A stretch of DNA of 64,000 bases. Origin: Channa striata. Taxonomy: Eukaryota; Chordata; Actinopteri; Anabantiformes; Channidae. This document shows positions 13,201 to 25,288 of this stretch, piece after piece. The translations under genes were made by a program, and so were the position numbers. Under the pieces are notes generated by a model. That model made no database searches. It was not told the DNA's origin and saw nothing but the letters and a program-made list of their open reading frames with translations. The stretch covers positions 36,840,875-36,904,874 of the forward strand of contig CM065168.1 in the NCBI GenBank assembly GCA_033026295.1, given 5' to 3'. Numbering within the stretch: the first letter of the stretch is position 1; every line of letters starts with the position of its first letter.

Positions 13201-16200
13201 AATAAACAGGAAAGCGGATCTTTGTGAAACTAGAGACGAGTGGATTGACTGAATGAACCACACAAGGTTTCATCGCTTCCCAACTGTTACGATGTATGAC
13301 AAAAAGGGCAGGGCTGTCTGGGGAAAAATAAAGAGAACAGCGAAACCCAACGACAGCAGGGGAAACTCTAATCCACTTGTATTGTTTGTGGGAAGCTCAC
13401 AGTTTTAGGCCTGTCCTTTGCCAGTAGCAACTTCACATAAAAAAATTTAAAGAATGGAGTTTTGAAAGCTTTGGTCAACATTAGTAATAGTGGAGACTGA
13501 CACTGTAGATAAGGGGTCCAAATATAACAAAACGTGAAAAAGAAACAGCAAAGACTTTCTGTGATCTCTGCAAGATCAACTTTTCGCATTTGTCACAGTG
13601 ACATGGCCCAGGGTAAATCAGTGATCCCAAAGGTATCACACCTGCATGAGAAAAGACCACTGAGCCCAGAATTCTCTTTGTCACCTTGTGTCGTTCTAGC
13701 AGAAAGTGTTACCTCAGCTGCAGAAGGGAGACACCTGGTTTTACATTTTTCACTAAGTTTAGATCTAGATTCTCTGAGAGGCCTGAATACTCATCTTATA
13801 CACACATTTTATTACAATCAAGAATTATCTACAGCTAATACTAAATGTATTAAACGTGCTCTGTCAAATTTTCTGTTTTCTTTCAGTGTTTTAAAAACCT
13901 CCAGCTGTTTAAGACCATGACATGACTTGAATCCTAAATGTTTCCTGGTTTGTATTGGACTTCAAAAGGCAGACATTTCTCAAAGGATAAATGTACAGTG
14001 GTCAAACAAAGACAGAGGCTTTACAATGAAGAGGTAAAATGACCTAGTTTCACCCTGTTACCTTTAAAGTCACAGTTAACAGCATATTTAAGCTTTTGTT
14101 TGAGAGTTTTAGGGCTTTTCTAAAAATTCTGTAGATCAGAGCAAAGGTACATGAAAAACCAACACACTTTGTCTCCAACTTTTATCTTGGAAATAACCAG
14201 CAAAGTTGCCATTCACACCACACAAGTCTTATTATCCTTATCTATTCTTACATATAATACCTGGATCACATCAGGCTTATTATAGTGAGGAATGTAGTAC
14301 CAGCCTGTCAGTGGTAGAAAGCAAGTGGCAGCGTCAACTGGGTTTTAGTTTAGAATTCAATTTTCAAAATCACATGACAGGAAAACCTCATGCAGACAAA
14401 TGACTAATCACCAAACTAACACAAAGGAAATCACTTCTTATGCACTTCTCCATTGACTGAAAAGCAGCCGCAACACGATCCAACAGAGAAACATTGGTTG
14501 AATGATGAAGATCTGTTATTAAATATGTGAACTGAAAAGCAGAAAAGTAAGGCCCTAATCAGACAGAATGCGTTTTAGCAGACCTGGGCAGCTTTTTGGC
14601 AATTGTTTTGAATGAGAGTGAAGTGTTTTTGCATGCTGCTTTTGTGTTTCTCTGCTGTATGTTCCTTGCATTTTTGAATGCGTCCCGTTGATGAAGTCAA
14701 CACTGAGCAGAAACGCACACCAAGGTACCAGTGTGTCTTTTCATTGTCCAGTCAGATAAATTGCAAGACCCAACAACAGCAAATGACTAAACTGTCCCAG
14801 CTCATCTTCAAATAAATCATGAACAAGCGATCACCCAAATGTAACTCCTGGAAGAGAATACTGGAGAATACCCCTTATTCTTCCATTTTTCTGTCTAATA
14901 TACCCACATGGATCTGCAGGTGAGAGCAGCTTCTCACTCTTAACCACCTGCCCAGTTTACTGATGTTTGCAGAAATAATTTTTAGATATTTTTATGACAT
15001 AGCAAACAGCTTAGGAGCTGTCTGATTAGGACCTTTCAACAAAAGCTGTGTGATACACTGTACGTTTTCTAAATTTAAAGCACATCCATGTGCCTAGAGC
15101 AGAATGGGTGCAGCTGTAGCTAATAACGTTAAAACTCTTTAAAGTTCACATAAAACGCATGCAACACATCGTAAGACTAGGTTTGACTCAATATGGACAT
15201 AGTCTGCTGTTAAGTTCCCTTTCACATAGTACCTCTTACTAATATTTCCCATAAACTGGATTAATGGCTGAACAATTATTTGGGGTGTGTACCACATACA
15301 GAATGGAGGATGAACAACTTAAAGACAATGAGTACTCATTTTTATTTCTTTAAAATTGCTTCAATGCCTTCCCATTTTTTCCCCCCCAGATTTCCTTACC
15401 TCCGCCCAGTTCAGGGTCTTTTTGTTCCTCAAAAACCTCGTCGTCACCCTGGGCCTCAGTGGTGCACCGGTAGCCTTTCTTATTTAAAACATGGCAGATC
15501 ACCACCCCAATTAGGCCCAAGAGAACAAAAACAGGCACCACGGCCAGGAGAGTAGAGTCTGGCTTGATCTTCACACCTTCTCCAGTGTCTGTGGTTGGAG
15601 ATGCTGAAGAACAAAGAGACAATGGGAACGTTTATTTTTGTTGCAACAGGACACAGAAAGCAAAGGATGCTAAACCCGTGATGACAATTTCATATGTACA
15701 AGGAGTCGGACAGTACACCTGAGGTCTGAGTCAATTATGTATGCTGCTCTATCTGCACTTCTATGTGGTGCAAACTGTGTCCTTTCTTCGCAGCCTTGAA
15801 GACTCATCTGTCTTTTAAACCAAAAGCACAGAAAGTATATACATCTAGAAATGCAAGACAAAAATCTCACAGAGTGAACATGTGAGAAATCCAATAAAGC
15901 TTGGAGACATTTTATCTGTCCACATGCTTGTAATTCACTCAAGCAGAAGAGAAGAGTGTTTACTCTAAGGTGTTCACCAAAGCTGCTGAAGACCATTTTA
16001 CTAGTGTCATAAAATGGTTATGATGATGGTTATGAGACTGTGTTTGGTCTACAAGCCAATAAGTGCAACACTTGCTCTTAATGTGACATTAACATTTAAT
16101 TTCCCATAATTTACATGGAAAGAGGACAGAAACAGTGCACCTGCACCAATCTGGACTAAATGTCACATGTATGTAATTGACTGAAGCAAAAACAGCATAG

Positions 16201-19200
16201 GGACATAAACTCGACCACTCAAGCTCAAGCTTTCTCTGCTCCCACTCCCATCTGCCCACCAACCTACACAACGGACTTCAGACCCATCAGATTGGCATAA
16301 AAACAAGAGTCGGGTGGCACTGTCACATACTTCAACCTGAAATCTATTTCACATCATTTCAGTTTAATTATTATTAAAAATCATTACCTTAATGTGTCAA
16401 ATATTCCCATATCTAAAAAGTTCCCAGAGCTTAGAATAGAAAGATATTTCACCAATTTCAAAAAGCCCATGTATTTGAGATGCTGTAGCAATTTCTCATT
16501 GCATTTTGCTTGACAAATGACTAAAACAATTAAGTGATTATCAACAACTTTGTCCTTTTATTCCAAAAAAATGATTAATTGACTTAATGTTGCAGCAGTA
16601 CATCACTTTTCTGGAAAACATTAAATATTTTAATATGCAATTAACAAACGCTACAATCGATCCTGCTTTTGCTGCTGCACAGTTTTTTCCGCTCAACAGA
16701 GCTTATGTCTGTTTTCCTACTCACATTAGTGTGTTTTAAACAAACCAACCCAGAGAGAGACCATAAGAGACACAGAGACATAGACAGAATCTCAACCTTT
16801 ATACCCTTTTGAAATGTATCGCTGCACAATGTGGACAACAAATGTGTGCACGTGCGTTCAACCATATGTTCTGATACTTTCTGGCATTTGTGTGGTTGTT
16901 GCTGTCCCAGTTCCCCGTTTCATCAGACCAAACACACTGAAAAAAGCCTAGCCTTGTGCTTAAACCTAGTGAAGACTACACTAGTACACTTTACTTTCAA
17001 ATGACTCATAAGTAATCGTGGGTCAACAAGGGCACTGTATAAACTTTAAAGACAAAAGACTGGCAAACAGGTTGAACAGAGTCCTTGAGGAGGATTTCAA
17101 GTTGAGTCACGAGTCTCTTAGCAACCAAAACATGTCAAAATGAGCCAAATAACATATTAGACATGTAACTGACAAATACATCCACATCACAGGTATGGAT
17201 TAAAACAGCAATGCTGGAAGGAATTTGTGCAGAGACAAGAGAAGGGCAGAATGGCAATTTTGACATCATTTTCCTTGTTATTTTGTGTCAAGCTTGTTTG
17301 CAAACGCTAATTTACAGCTAATGTTGGGCTTGGGTTACGCATAATTAGGGCTGTGCTACTGTTTTGTAGGCGCACACAAGCCTGGGATTGAAATTCATGT
17401 CCTGTTTGCCCAACAGCTCAACCATATTTAATATAAAACATCTGTACCATTAAAAACTCTAAATAAATGATTCCTTGATGATCAAATACTGTTTCGAATA
17501 ACAAATTGATTCACTTTCTGTAAATGCAGTGACTTCACATTTCATAATTTTCTAAGTTCAATAATTAGCTAATCATTTCAGAAGTTCCAAAATGTCTAAT
17601 TATTTCTCAGCTCTTGGACACCAGTTAGTCATTCACATTAATTGATTTTGTGCATCAGAAGACATGACACAAACTGTGGACAATCCTAAGCTTTAAGATG
17701 TCTATGATTTAAACGCCCCTCAGCTCAGAAGAAAACAAATTTACCCCTACAATGAGCCACAGATGTTATACAATATTGTAGCCATTTCAAAACTGAACAG
17801 GACCTTCAAATGTTCCCAACTAAATTGAATGAAATGACCAATTAATTGTACTCTGTTTAAATGTTTTCCCTTTTCTGATTTTATATCTGTCTCTACAGTA
17901 TCAGATCTGTAAACTGGAACATCCTTTTAAGCTGACTGCAAGCTGAATAGGTCAATAATGCTGTTCTGCTAGTTAAATTTCCTGAAATTGAGAATTTAGT
18001 CTCAAACTTCTGCCTGAAGGTTATCGATGTCTATCCTGCAGCAAATGATGTAAAAATCAATCTCAGCAAAAAACACAAAGGAAAGTGTCATGTTCGATAA
18101 TAAAAACTCAAAAACTGAGCTCTTTGCCCCCTTGTGAACAGCAGGCATATTAGTAAGGACCTTCTATTGCGAATTATAAAGACCATGGTTTTTCCAGCTC
18201 TTGCTATGACCCATATTTGTACATATGGAAATCACACCATTAGCCATCACTTAATGCTGATGACCAAAGCCAAAGGGCAGCTCAGAAAAGAGGATGTTAA
18301 GGTTTCCTCCCACTGCAATCAGCAGACAACCTCATTCCACAATGAACAACACAACAGTGTATTTTTAAACCTATATGGAATTCTGCTGTTAGTTTCCATA
18401 TTCTTTCCAAGTTTATGTTACAGACATTGGCAAACACCTATCAATACCATTTGGAATTAAATCTTTTGCAATAAACTTTGGTCACAAGACTCACAGTTTA
18501 TAACTGTCAATCTCCTAGGTCCTTTCAAACTGAGTAAGCTGCCTATTGACCCAAATGAGGATACAGAACAGAAACATCCCACAGGCAGAACCCAACACAG
18601 ACTCCAGATTCTCTTTTATTGCCTTAGTGATACCACAGCAGATTAACAGCCTACTGTGAGTAAACACAGCACAAATATTTAATGGACCTCAACAACACAT
18701 TAGTAGGACAATTTGTGGCCTTCAGCAATGCGATGAAAATTAGTAAGCTAAAAGGCTGCGTCCAACTGTTGCTAACCCAATTCCTCATATTTAAGCAATT
18801 GTCCAGCCAAGGAAGCATATTCAGGTCCCACTGATTATTATCCATCACATAGGATTTCAGATTACATGAAATACACTTGTCTTTTCAAGCCTTTAGCACT
18901 CAGTAATTTTTCATTAGTCTAGATGAGCTTTCTTAATCATTTCTTTAGTCAAAGTCAAGGATCAGTGTTTTTAGACAGCACCACATACAGCTCTTAAGTG
19001 CTGGTAATGGTATTACAACAGACCCAAGTCTTGCAATTCTTGCAAAGCTTTCACATCAAACTGCACAGTAATGCACTGCATATGAACAGCAAGCATGTAC
19101 ATGTTGTGCAAAGAGGTGCTGAGCTGCATTCATATACTGATCAGTGAGCGGAAAGATCTAATCATAACTAAGGCAGTAGCCGCACCCTTTTTGGAAGCAT

Positions 19201-22200
19201 CGGTTCAAGCCAAAGACTGTCATGTATAGTCTGCTAGTATGTTTTTACACTTAGAGGGTTAAACATTTGGTATATTAAATGCCAGTGAGAAACACCTATA
19301 ATACCAGTCTCCTCAAATAAATAAAAAAAGCAGCAAAGGATCACAAATGAGAAGCTAAGAGGATATTTGGCCATTTTGTTTGATAATTATTAATAGTAAT
19401 TTTAAAAAAGCTGCAATTACATAAGCAAATATTAGCCCAGCTGCCTAATAATCTTTTTGTAAAATAGTTGAAATTATTTTTGCTCTAGTCACATGTTAAG
19501 CAAACTGGCATCAGAATGCCGCTGCACGCTTGTTGAAGGGAACACAGAAGACAGAACATGACCCTGGTTTTAGCCTCGCTGCCTGTCCATCTTAAAAGAA
19601 TTTTAAAATGAACTCTACTTGTTTTTAAGTCTTTACATGGTCTTGCCCTGCCCTACCTCTCTGAGCTGCTATATGTGCTCTACCCCTCACGGTTGCTCAC
19701 ATCAGCTGACCAGCTGCTTCAGGATGTGCCAAAGACACGGCGGAAGTTCAGGGGCGATAGGCCCTAATTTGTTGAATGCACTACTTCTGCATTTTAGACA
19801 AGCCTCTTCACAGTCTACTTTTAAATCAAAGCTTAAAACTCACTTTTGATACAGCACGAGCAGTTGATTGCATTATTTTATTATATTTTAAACTTTTTTT
19901 GGCACATTTTATTGTGATTGTACTTTATTATATTGTAATATTTTATTTTGATTGTTAAGACCTTTGGTCAGTGCTGTTTTGTAAAGTGCTTTAGAAATAA
20001 AGTTGACTTGACGTAAACATAGCAGTAAAGGATCTCCTGACACTCGCATGTTTTAATGTTTTTGATACGGGGTATTGAACATCTCAGATGGATTTACTTT
20101 GGTGTGCTGCCACCTCTGTGGTTTAGAGAGAAAAAAAACAAAAAAAAAACAATATAGGTACATTCCATAAATAAAATGCTCAATACCCCAGAGTGCCACT
20201 CACCCAGATGGTATTTAACATCTCATCTTGATTTCTATGCTGCTAGTGGGTTATTTTTGCATAACTTTAATATAATTTTTTTTCATATACTATTTGAGTT
20301 CTAGAATTTCCACAGGCCCGGGGAAATTTATTGTATTGTATTATATTGAGAATGTTTTCATGCTTTTTCTGCTACATTATCACATGAAGTAGTGAAAACA
20401 GCGAAAACTATCCAGGACTTACTGTATGGTTGTACTATATACACAAACACATGTGTGCATACTTCTGTCCAAACCTAAAGTATTCACTGGATGACTAGGT
20501 CTAATTAAAAAATCTTGGAGATTCAGTTTTGGCCTTTTGAAAAACCACAGACTCTCTATGGAAAATGGAAACAGGCCTGGCATTTTAAATGTTATGAAGA
20601 AAACTAGCAGGCAGGACATGAGCTGGATTTGAAGGAATACTTGCTTGAATGTGTTTTTGATGCAGAACACAAACAGTCTTCTTTGGAATGTCACAATGTC
20701 AAAAGAGCCACCTGAGAGCTGAAAGGTTTAGGCATGTCTCAAAATTTATATCTTCAAAATAGGGTCTTAACAGTGTTTATACAGATTGTGTACTAAACAA
20801 AGTTTAGCCAAAAATGATGAAAACTTAAATAGGGCATCTTAACAGGGATGTTTTTGCTTTTTTACTCTTTAAGTGTTTGGCTCTAAGTTCAAAAGCATGA
20901 AGTGAACATATCACAGCAAGTCTCAGTTTGCTCCAACAGCTTTGTTTAAAATTTTCTGACACTATGACGTATAAGCATTGCTAAAGCGCATAAACAAAAA
21001 ACCTAGCTCTAGTTACCCTGGCATCAGTGCGTGCTGATGTACATCTGTCTGCACTTCAACATCGGTGCCCACAGGAAGAGCAAATGTCTGTTGTTGCTGC
21101 TGTGAAAGGAAGGCAACTTGAGACACCAGTGGCTATAATTCATACATTCTGGACCTCATACAGCAGCAGAGCACCTGGATTTTTGAACTTTGTGTTTGAT
21201 CAATGCGACTTCGGCCAGCCTTTCATATTGAAAAACAAAGGCCAGATTTCCCCCTTTCTTCCTTTCGCAGCCAACAGCAGTTACAGCAACTCTCCCACCA
21301 TGTAAATGTTGATAACCGTCACAAAACACTGTGACTGTGAGAACAGAAAGCCTGTAGTGGATGACATTAGGCTGGCTGCATGAATTTGTAAAGTGGTAAG
21401 TGGTTTTTCCTAATGCTAATGGGCTTCTGCTGATCTAACTTAGCTGCTATGACGTTATGGCTTCTCATAAACAACATGCCACTCATTGATGGGCACAACG
21501 CTGATAATCCAATCTATCCATTTTGACCAAAACATTGCAGTAATGCAACGCTGTCAGAGACTTTGTGTACAGAGGTTGGATTAAACAGGACTACAAAGTT
21601 CCACTGAGTCTGCTGACTATTCCAGTGACTCAATAATGCTCGTGCTTGATGAAATGTCCATGCAACAACCAACACTGTGAACGATGATTGTAGGAGAACA
21701 TTACCACTATTTGAGTGTTTAGATTGAGTCAAGCAGCACCCTGAACACATCAGGGTGACTAGTTTGACTTTCTGCCCTTCACAACTTCAGGGTACAAGAA
21801 AACATTCACCTCTGTGAAAGACGGGTTCCACTCTACTTACATACAAGTTGTGGTTTTGCACAATAAAGTGCTTTATTTTTAGGCACCTGTAACTAATCAA
21901 TTCGTAGTAGGAAATAGTAAAGTCAAAGCTTCCAATTTAATTACAAAATATTAAAACCTGTATGTTGGAAGGATACCTCTGAAATATCTGAATCTTTCAA
22001 GTTTGAAGTTTGAAGTTTAAAAACTGCTTTCTCAGTGGCCTGTTACAGGACTACTGTGTGTAGTCAGAACAATACATGGAAAAAGTGCTTATAACGTTTA
22101 CCATTATACTTCTTGGAAGTACAGTAGGTGCTTTTTTAAAACCGGAAATAATACTTCACTACATTTTAAAATATTCATTGGTTATAAATCTCATTTTCCT

Positions 22201-24142
22201 GGCTGACAAACTGTTTCAAAAGTGACAATTGTGTTTACATTACATGCTCTGTTTTAGGAATTCTAAAATTACTGCTAACACTTTTTGACTGCATCTCCTC
22301 ACAACAAACACTTCACTGGACCCTGTAGGTCATTTGTCACTGATGTGCCTATAAAGACATATTTATATTTAAAATGTGTGTGTGACTGTGCGTTTACAGT
22401 ACTCAGAGTTTATACGTGGTGTTTTATATAATAACACGACAATTTATAAATAGCAGTATTTACCTGAGAAAAAGGTCAAGGAAACCTGAAATCTTGACCA
22501 TATTATTATTTTGTTTCCAATTTTGGATCAAACCGCAGCATGAACATGTGCAGACTTTTAATGTTTGATTTAGAAGTGTTTAAGATGATGACACTTTTTA
22601 AAGTAAAATAAAGCTTAACTGAGTGTTTTCAAACCAGCAGAGCTGATCTAGAAAATGATAACACAATCTTCATTTGGAATATGGGCGTAACAGGAAGCAG
22701 GACTCAAAAAATGAATACCAATTATTTGGCTGTAGCTGATATCTAATGAAGCTGGAACGGAACCAGTGGCATTCAGACATATCTGCTACAGCTGCCTGCA
22801 AAAACTTTTTGGAAAAATTGTTAAGATTTTTCTTTAGAATTTTAAAGATTTGGCTCTCTTCTGTTTCAATAACTTAGGTTACATAGTGTGTTAAACACAC
22901 ATTGGTAAAAATAAGGAAACCAGGAGGATCTATAATTCCCAGAGAAGTGAGATTGTTTTCAGTGTCAGTAACTAGTCAAAAACATGTAATATGTTCATAT
23001 GATTTAAGAGTCCACTAAAAGTGTTAAAGTTTGCCCTCGTAATGGGCTTGTTTTTCCTGAAGATGACCACAAAAAGATAATTTATAAGAGGTTTCTACAA
23101 AAGTGAAACACTTCTGTTCTGTTCCCTGCGGCCACTGAAATAATGCTACACAAAGATTTCTTGTCTGACTCCTTTTTTCAGTATTGAATATATTGTAATA
23201 AGCCAAGTAATAAAAACCCATAGAAGACCTTAAGTCCTACTAAAGACAGGCTGAGGTAAGAAAATAATCTAGAAAAGTACTTTATAGTTTAAGTACCTCA
23301 AACATTCCCATTTTATGTGTAATTCCCTCCCCTACACGTCAGAGAAGTATTGAGATTTTTAACGTTCAGTTGTAGAAGCTAGTTCATTTGTTATTTTGGA
23401 TTTACCACCTGTCCCGACATAATTTGCTAAAATTAGCTCCACCGGCCATTTAGTTCCACACAAATTCTCCTGAAAACATCATCTGCCCTTCCCTTTTTTT
23501 TATGAAAAACTTTTCCATACCACTTTTTTTATCTCACGTTTAACATATAACAGGTCCAAATATGGCAAATTCCATTAACATTTGAATATTTCTTTGAGTT
23601 TTAACAAGTTCTCTCTTTGAATCTGTACATTAATTTAAATTCATGTAATAATAGCTGTTGAGGTACATATGGAACAAAGTTTGAATGCACTTTAAAATGC
23701 TTTCAATCAGTTTCTTGTTGGAGTGAAGCAGATTTCAGAACTTCTCTGTGGCTTCTTTGACCCAGACATCCTACTTGCACTTTTACTTTTGTACTGAGTT
23801 CGTGTTGGGAGGAACGTTTGTGGCTCAAGTAACGTCTCTGAAATTAATTTTTAAAAAAAAAAAACATTTAGCTAGCGCAGCTTTCCAAGCAAGTTGGCGG
23901 TTTTCTAATACATCACGAGTTTTGGTCACGTTATGTTGAAGGTTTGTGCTAAACAAACTTTGCACAAGCTAAGTTAGCTAGTGAGCTAGCGACGTTTAGC
24001 GACTATTTAGAAACGAGAAGAAACTTTTTCAGGGATGAAAAACTAACGTTGCACAGTGATGCTACACTCGTCCACGTCCACGCAGACACTGGGACGAGCG
24101 AGCGGCATGAAACTTACAGGAGAGGTCAGTGGAATTCGCCAT
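1298..24142 (-). CDS. rell1: RELT-like protein 1 (seven coding exons, minus strand)
   Basis: RELL1 is a small single-pass membrane protein of the RELT (TNF-receptor superfamily 19L) family. Members bind RELT and the kinases OXSR1/SPAK. Exons, in order: 24142-24118, 15603-15400, 12347-12276, 9736-9682, 5890-5642, 3260-3128, 1333-1298. All phases join cleanly to give 257 aa (human RELL1 is about 271). The protein has a short Ser/Thr-rich outside segment, one membrane helix at about residues 24-46 ending in CHVLNKKGYRCTTEA, the family block DTVGQIVHFIMKNEANSDAL, a Pro/Thr-rich stretch, HLHTIGG, a CxxC followed by QKKW, and GEVTVLAVGRFRVTK. The RFRV kinase-docking motif is assembled across the exon 5/6 junction. 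Exons 2-6 are secure. Exon 1, which gives no signal peptide, and exon 7 are inferred. Alternatively, exon 6 reads through to a TGA at 3076-3074, giving 263 aa. The DTVGQIV block fits RELL1 better than RELL2 or RELT. Confidence 0.86.
1681..1836. repeat. Fragment of a teleost DNA-transposon-type repeat
   Basis: The words CCTGTTTACGTGGACATTAG, GGGTTACTGAGAG and CCAGGTTATGGGAAACCC resemble a common non-autonomous fish repeat rich in TGTTTACATGC and GGTTACTG words. The ends are degraded and the family was recognised from memory only. It lies between the last two proposed rell1 exons. Confidence 0.35.
2660..3025 (+). repeat. Degraded fish interspersed repeat
   Basis: The stretch contains CTAATGTTTTGGCCACC near its left end and TTAATGTTTTGGCTGAT near its right end, with AAGTCAAAGTCACTCACC between. 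These words belong to a common short non-autonomous fish repeat that ends in TTAATGTTATGGCTGATCGG. No coding potential is visible. It lies in the proposed last intron, or the 3' UTR, of rell1. Confidence 0.5.
3261..5641 (-). other. rell1 intron 5
   Basis: The acceptor at its low end (cccttgtcag) and the donor at its high end (gcag/gtgtgt) fit the reading phase. It holds short CA/GT runs near 3690-3780 and 4499-4510 and nothing else recognisable. Confidence 0.55.
5891..9681 (-). other. rell1 intron 4
   Basis: This intron carries a Tc1-type MITE relic (6840-7015) and a purine/pyrimidine-biased tract (about 7350-7640). No other gene is seen on either strand. Confidence 0.5.
6840..7015. mobile_element. 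Tc1/mariner-type MITE relic
   Basis: The left end reads ATGGCCAAAGGTGTGTAGATACCC. The right end, GGGAATGTCCAAATACTTTTGGGC, is its imperfect inverted complement. Both match the well-known fish terminal repeat built on GGCCAAAAGTATGTGGACACCC. The interior is about 130 bases and non-coding. The arms have diverged, so this is an old copy inside a rell1 intron. Confidence 0.6.
9737..12275 (-). other. rell1 intron 3
   Basis: Non-coding as far as can be read. It holds a three-copy AGCAAGAGCC mini-repeat (about 11970-11998) and a G-rich run near 11224-11243. No second gene is recognised. Confidence 0.5.
12348..15399 (-). other. rell1 intron 2
   Basis: AT-rich intron sequence with no recognisable exon, repeat family or RNA gene. 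Confidence 0.5.
15604..24117 (-). other. rell1 intron 1 (large)
   Basis: This 8.5 kb AT-rich intron lies between the tiny first coding exon and the membrane-helix exon. The only recognisable insert is the L2-like LINE tail at 19505-20015. An alternative first coding exon encoding a signal peptide could be hidden here, but I could not find one. Confidence 0.5.
19505..20015 (+). mobile_element. 3' end of an L2-like LINE, degraded
   Basis: The broken translation keeps the pattern of the C-terminal end of fish L2-type reverse transcriptase proteins: QNAAARLL, then a LAS(L)...LPVHL-like stretch, then QASSQSTFKSKLKTHF. It is interrupted by several stops and frame changes. The 3' tail GTAAAGTGCTTTAGAAATAAAGTTGACTTGA is the usual L2 tail form. 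This is a dead, 5'-truncated copy lying antisense to the host gene, in rell1 intron 1. Confidence 0.7.
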
Positions 24143-24420
24143 TGAGACGCAGGAGCTCACGGAGCCTGGAGACCGCCGGTGATATTCCCGACAAGCGGCC
24201 GTTTAACGTCTGGTCGTCGGTCCCCACCGAGCGCGTTTGAACCGAACGGAGAGACGGACTCTCGTTAACGTATTTCCTGATTCCCAGATTCGGATACGCC
24301 CTGTTCTTAAAGCGGTACACGCGTCATCGGAGAGCAACACGCCGGGGAAGGAGCGAGAGGAGGCGCTCACGACCACTTCCGGCTTCTCCTCAGGTTTAAA
24401 GTCAAACCTGCTTCTGCTCC
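24030..24420. promoter_or_regulatory. CpG-rich promoter region of rell1, possibly bidirectional
   Basis: CpG density rises sharply against AT-rich flanks. The proposed rell1 exon 1 (ATG at 24142, donor CCT/GTAAGT at 24117) lies inside. In the ATG frame an upstream TAA is met before any other ATG, so this start is the first possible in its frame. A candidate plus-strand transcript begins a few hundred bases away, so the region may drive both directions. Confidence 0.45.
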
Positions 24421-24511
24421 CTCAAGAGGGATGGGTTAAATATGCAGGAGTAAATTTCACTGTAACATGTATGTGCAAATGTATATGTGATCAATGTGAC
24501 TAAAATAAAGG

Positions 24512-24563
24512 TTCTTCTTCTTCTTCTTCTTCTTCTTCTTCTTCTTCTTCTTCTTCTTCTTCT
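24512..24563 (+). repeat. (TTC)17 microsatellite
   Basis: About 52 bases of uninterrupted TTC. It ends 21 bases before a consensus acceptor (gttccttgctgcag) and so may act as a very long polypyrimidine tract for the exon at 24585. Confidence 0.95.
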
Positions 24564-24584
24564 CACTCCTGTTCCTTGCTGCAG

Positions 24585-25288
24585 GAGCATGAAGTGTCAT
24601 ATCACTTTGAGTGTGGTGCTAAGACATCATCACAGCAGCAGTAATTTTGTGACTCTACCAAAGTGAGTAAAGTCAGATTCTTCATCACAATTGTCTGAAA
24701 ACATGAGCTCAGTGCAGTCAGGTGTCAGACTAAGCAGCTTCTGATCATCACTCTCCATCTTCTTTGTGTCAACAGTGTGTTTATCCTCCAGCTGAAGAGA
24801 TGCAGATTTACCGAGAAATTCGACCTATCAAGAGAATTGGAGTGTGTATAGCAGCAGTGGACAGGTAAAGATGAACCCTTTATTATACAAGCAGAGACCA
24901 TCATTTTTGGGAAAAACCATCTTTATTTGACTTGTTTGAGTAGCTGATGTTAAAACAAAAATATTCACAAAAACAGACCTGTCATTAACCTGTCAAAATT
25001 AATTTGCATTAATATTAAATGTGTATGTTTCAAGTATTTGAATCGTGACATGTGAAGCTAAATGTTGGTAACTGTGCTACTCTCATCATTAGCCATTTGG
25101 GCCCCACAGCTCACTCCGGTAAGTGTCTGGTTGTGTATGGCAGCCACATGCATTGAGTCAGGTCGGAATAGAACACCTCTTTACATTTAAACTGTGGTCC
25201 AGTGTGTCGTGTCCTTTCAGGACGTTACATCTGTGACAGTACGAGACACATCTGTTGGCACGATGGACTGTTGACGTACGTACACTGA
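24585..25288 (+). other. Candidate spliced transcript with a 53-codon ORF, divergent from rell1
   Basis: Four exon-like blocks have good splice consensus: 24585-24662 (donor CCAAA/GTGAGT), 24792-24864 (acceptor ttatcctccag, donor ACAG/GTAAAG), 25093-25118 (acceptor cattag, donor TCCG/GTAAGT) and a last exon from 25221 (acceptor gtcctttcag). Joining the last three keeps a frame open from ATG 24800 to TGA 25288. It starts MQIYREIRPIKRIG and ends CWHDGLLTYVH, with an in-frame stop upstream of the ATG. I do not recognise the peptide. It has no signal peptide or membrane helix. It could be a microprotein, a non-coding RNA with a chance frame, or a remnant of an older gene. The evidence is splice grammar only. 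Confidence 0.3.

Noticed and set aside
18134..18460. Plus-strand open frame of 108 codons in rell1 intron 1, with a LLLRIIKTMVFPALAMT stretch recalling LINE proteins
   Set aside because: The resemblance is limited to a few residues without the following LINE motifs. It is too weak to call.
24097..24320. Minus-strand 64-codon frame over the rell1 start as an alternative coding exon
   Set aside because: It ends in a stop before a usable donor and does not join rell1 exon 2 in phase. The ATG at 24142 in another frame does.
24402..24590. Minus-strand open frame with a long poly-Arg run
   Set aside because: The arginines are only the reverse reading of the (TTC)n microsatellite. There is no conserved context.
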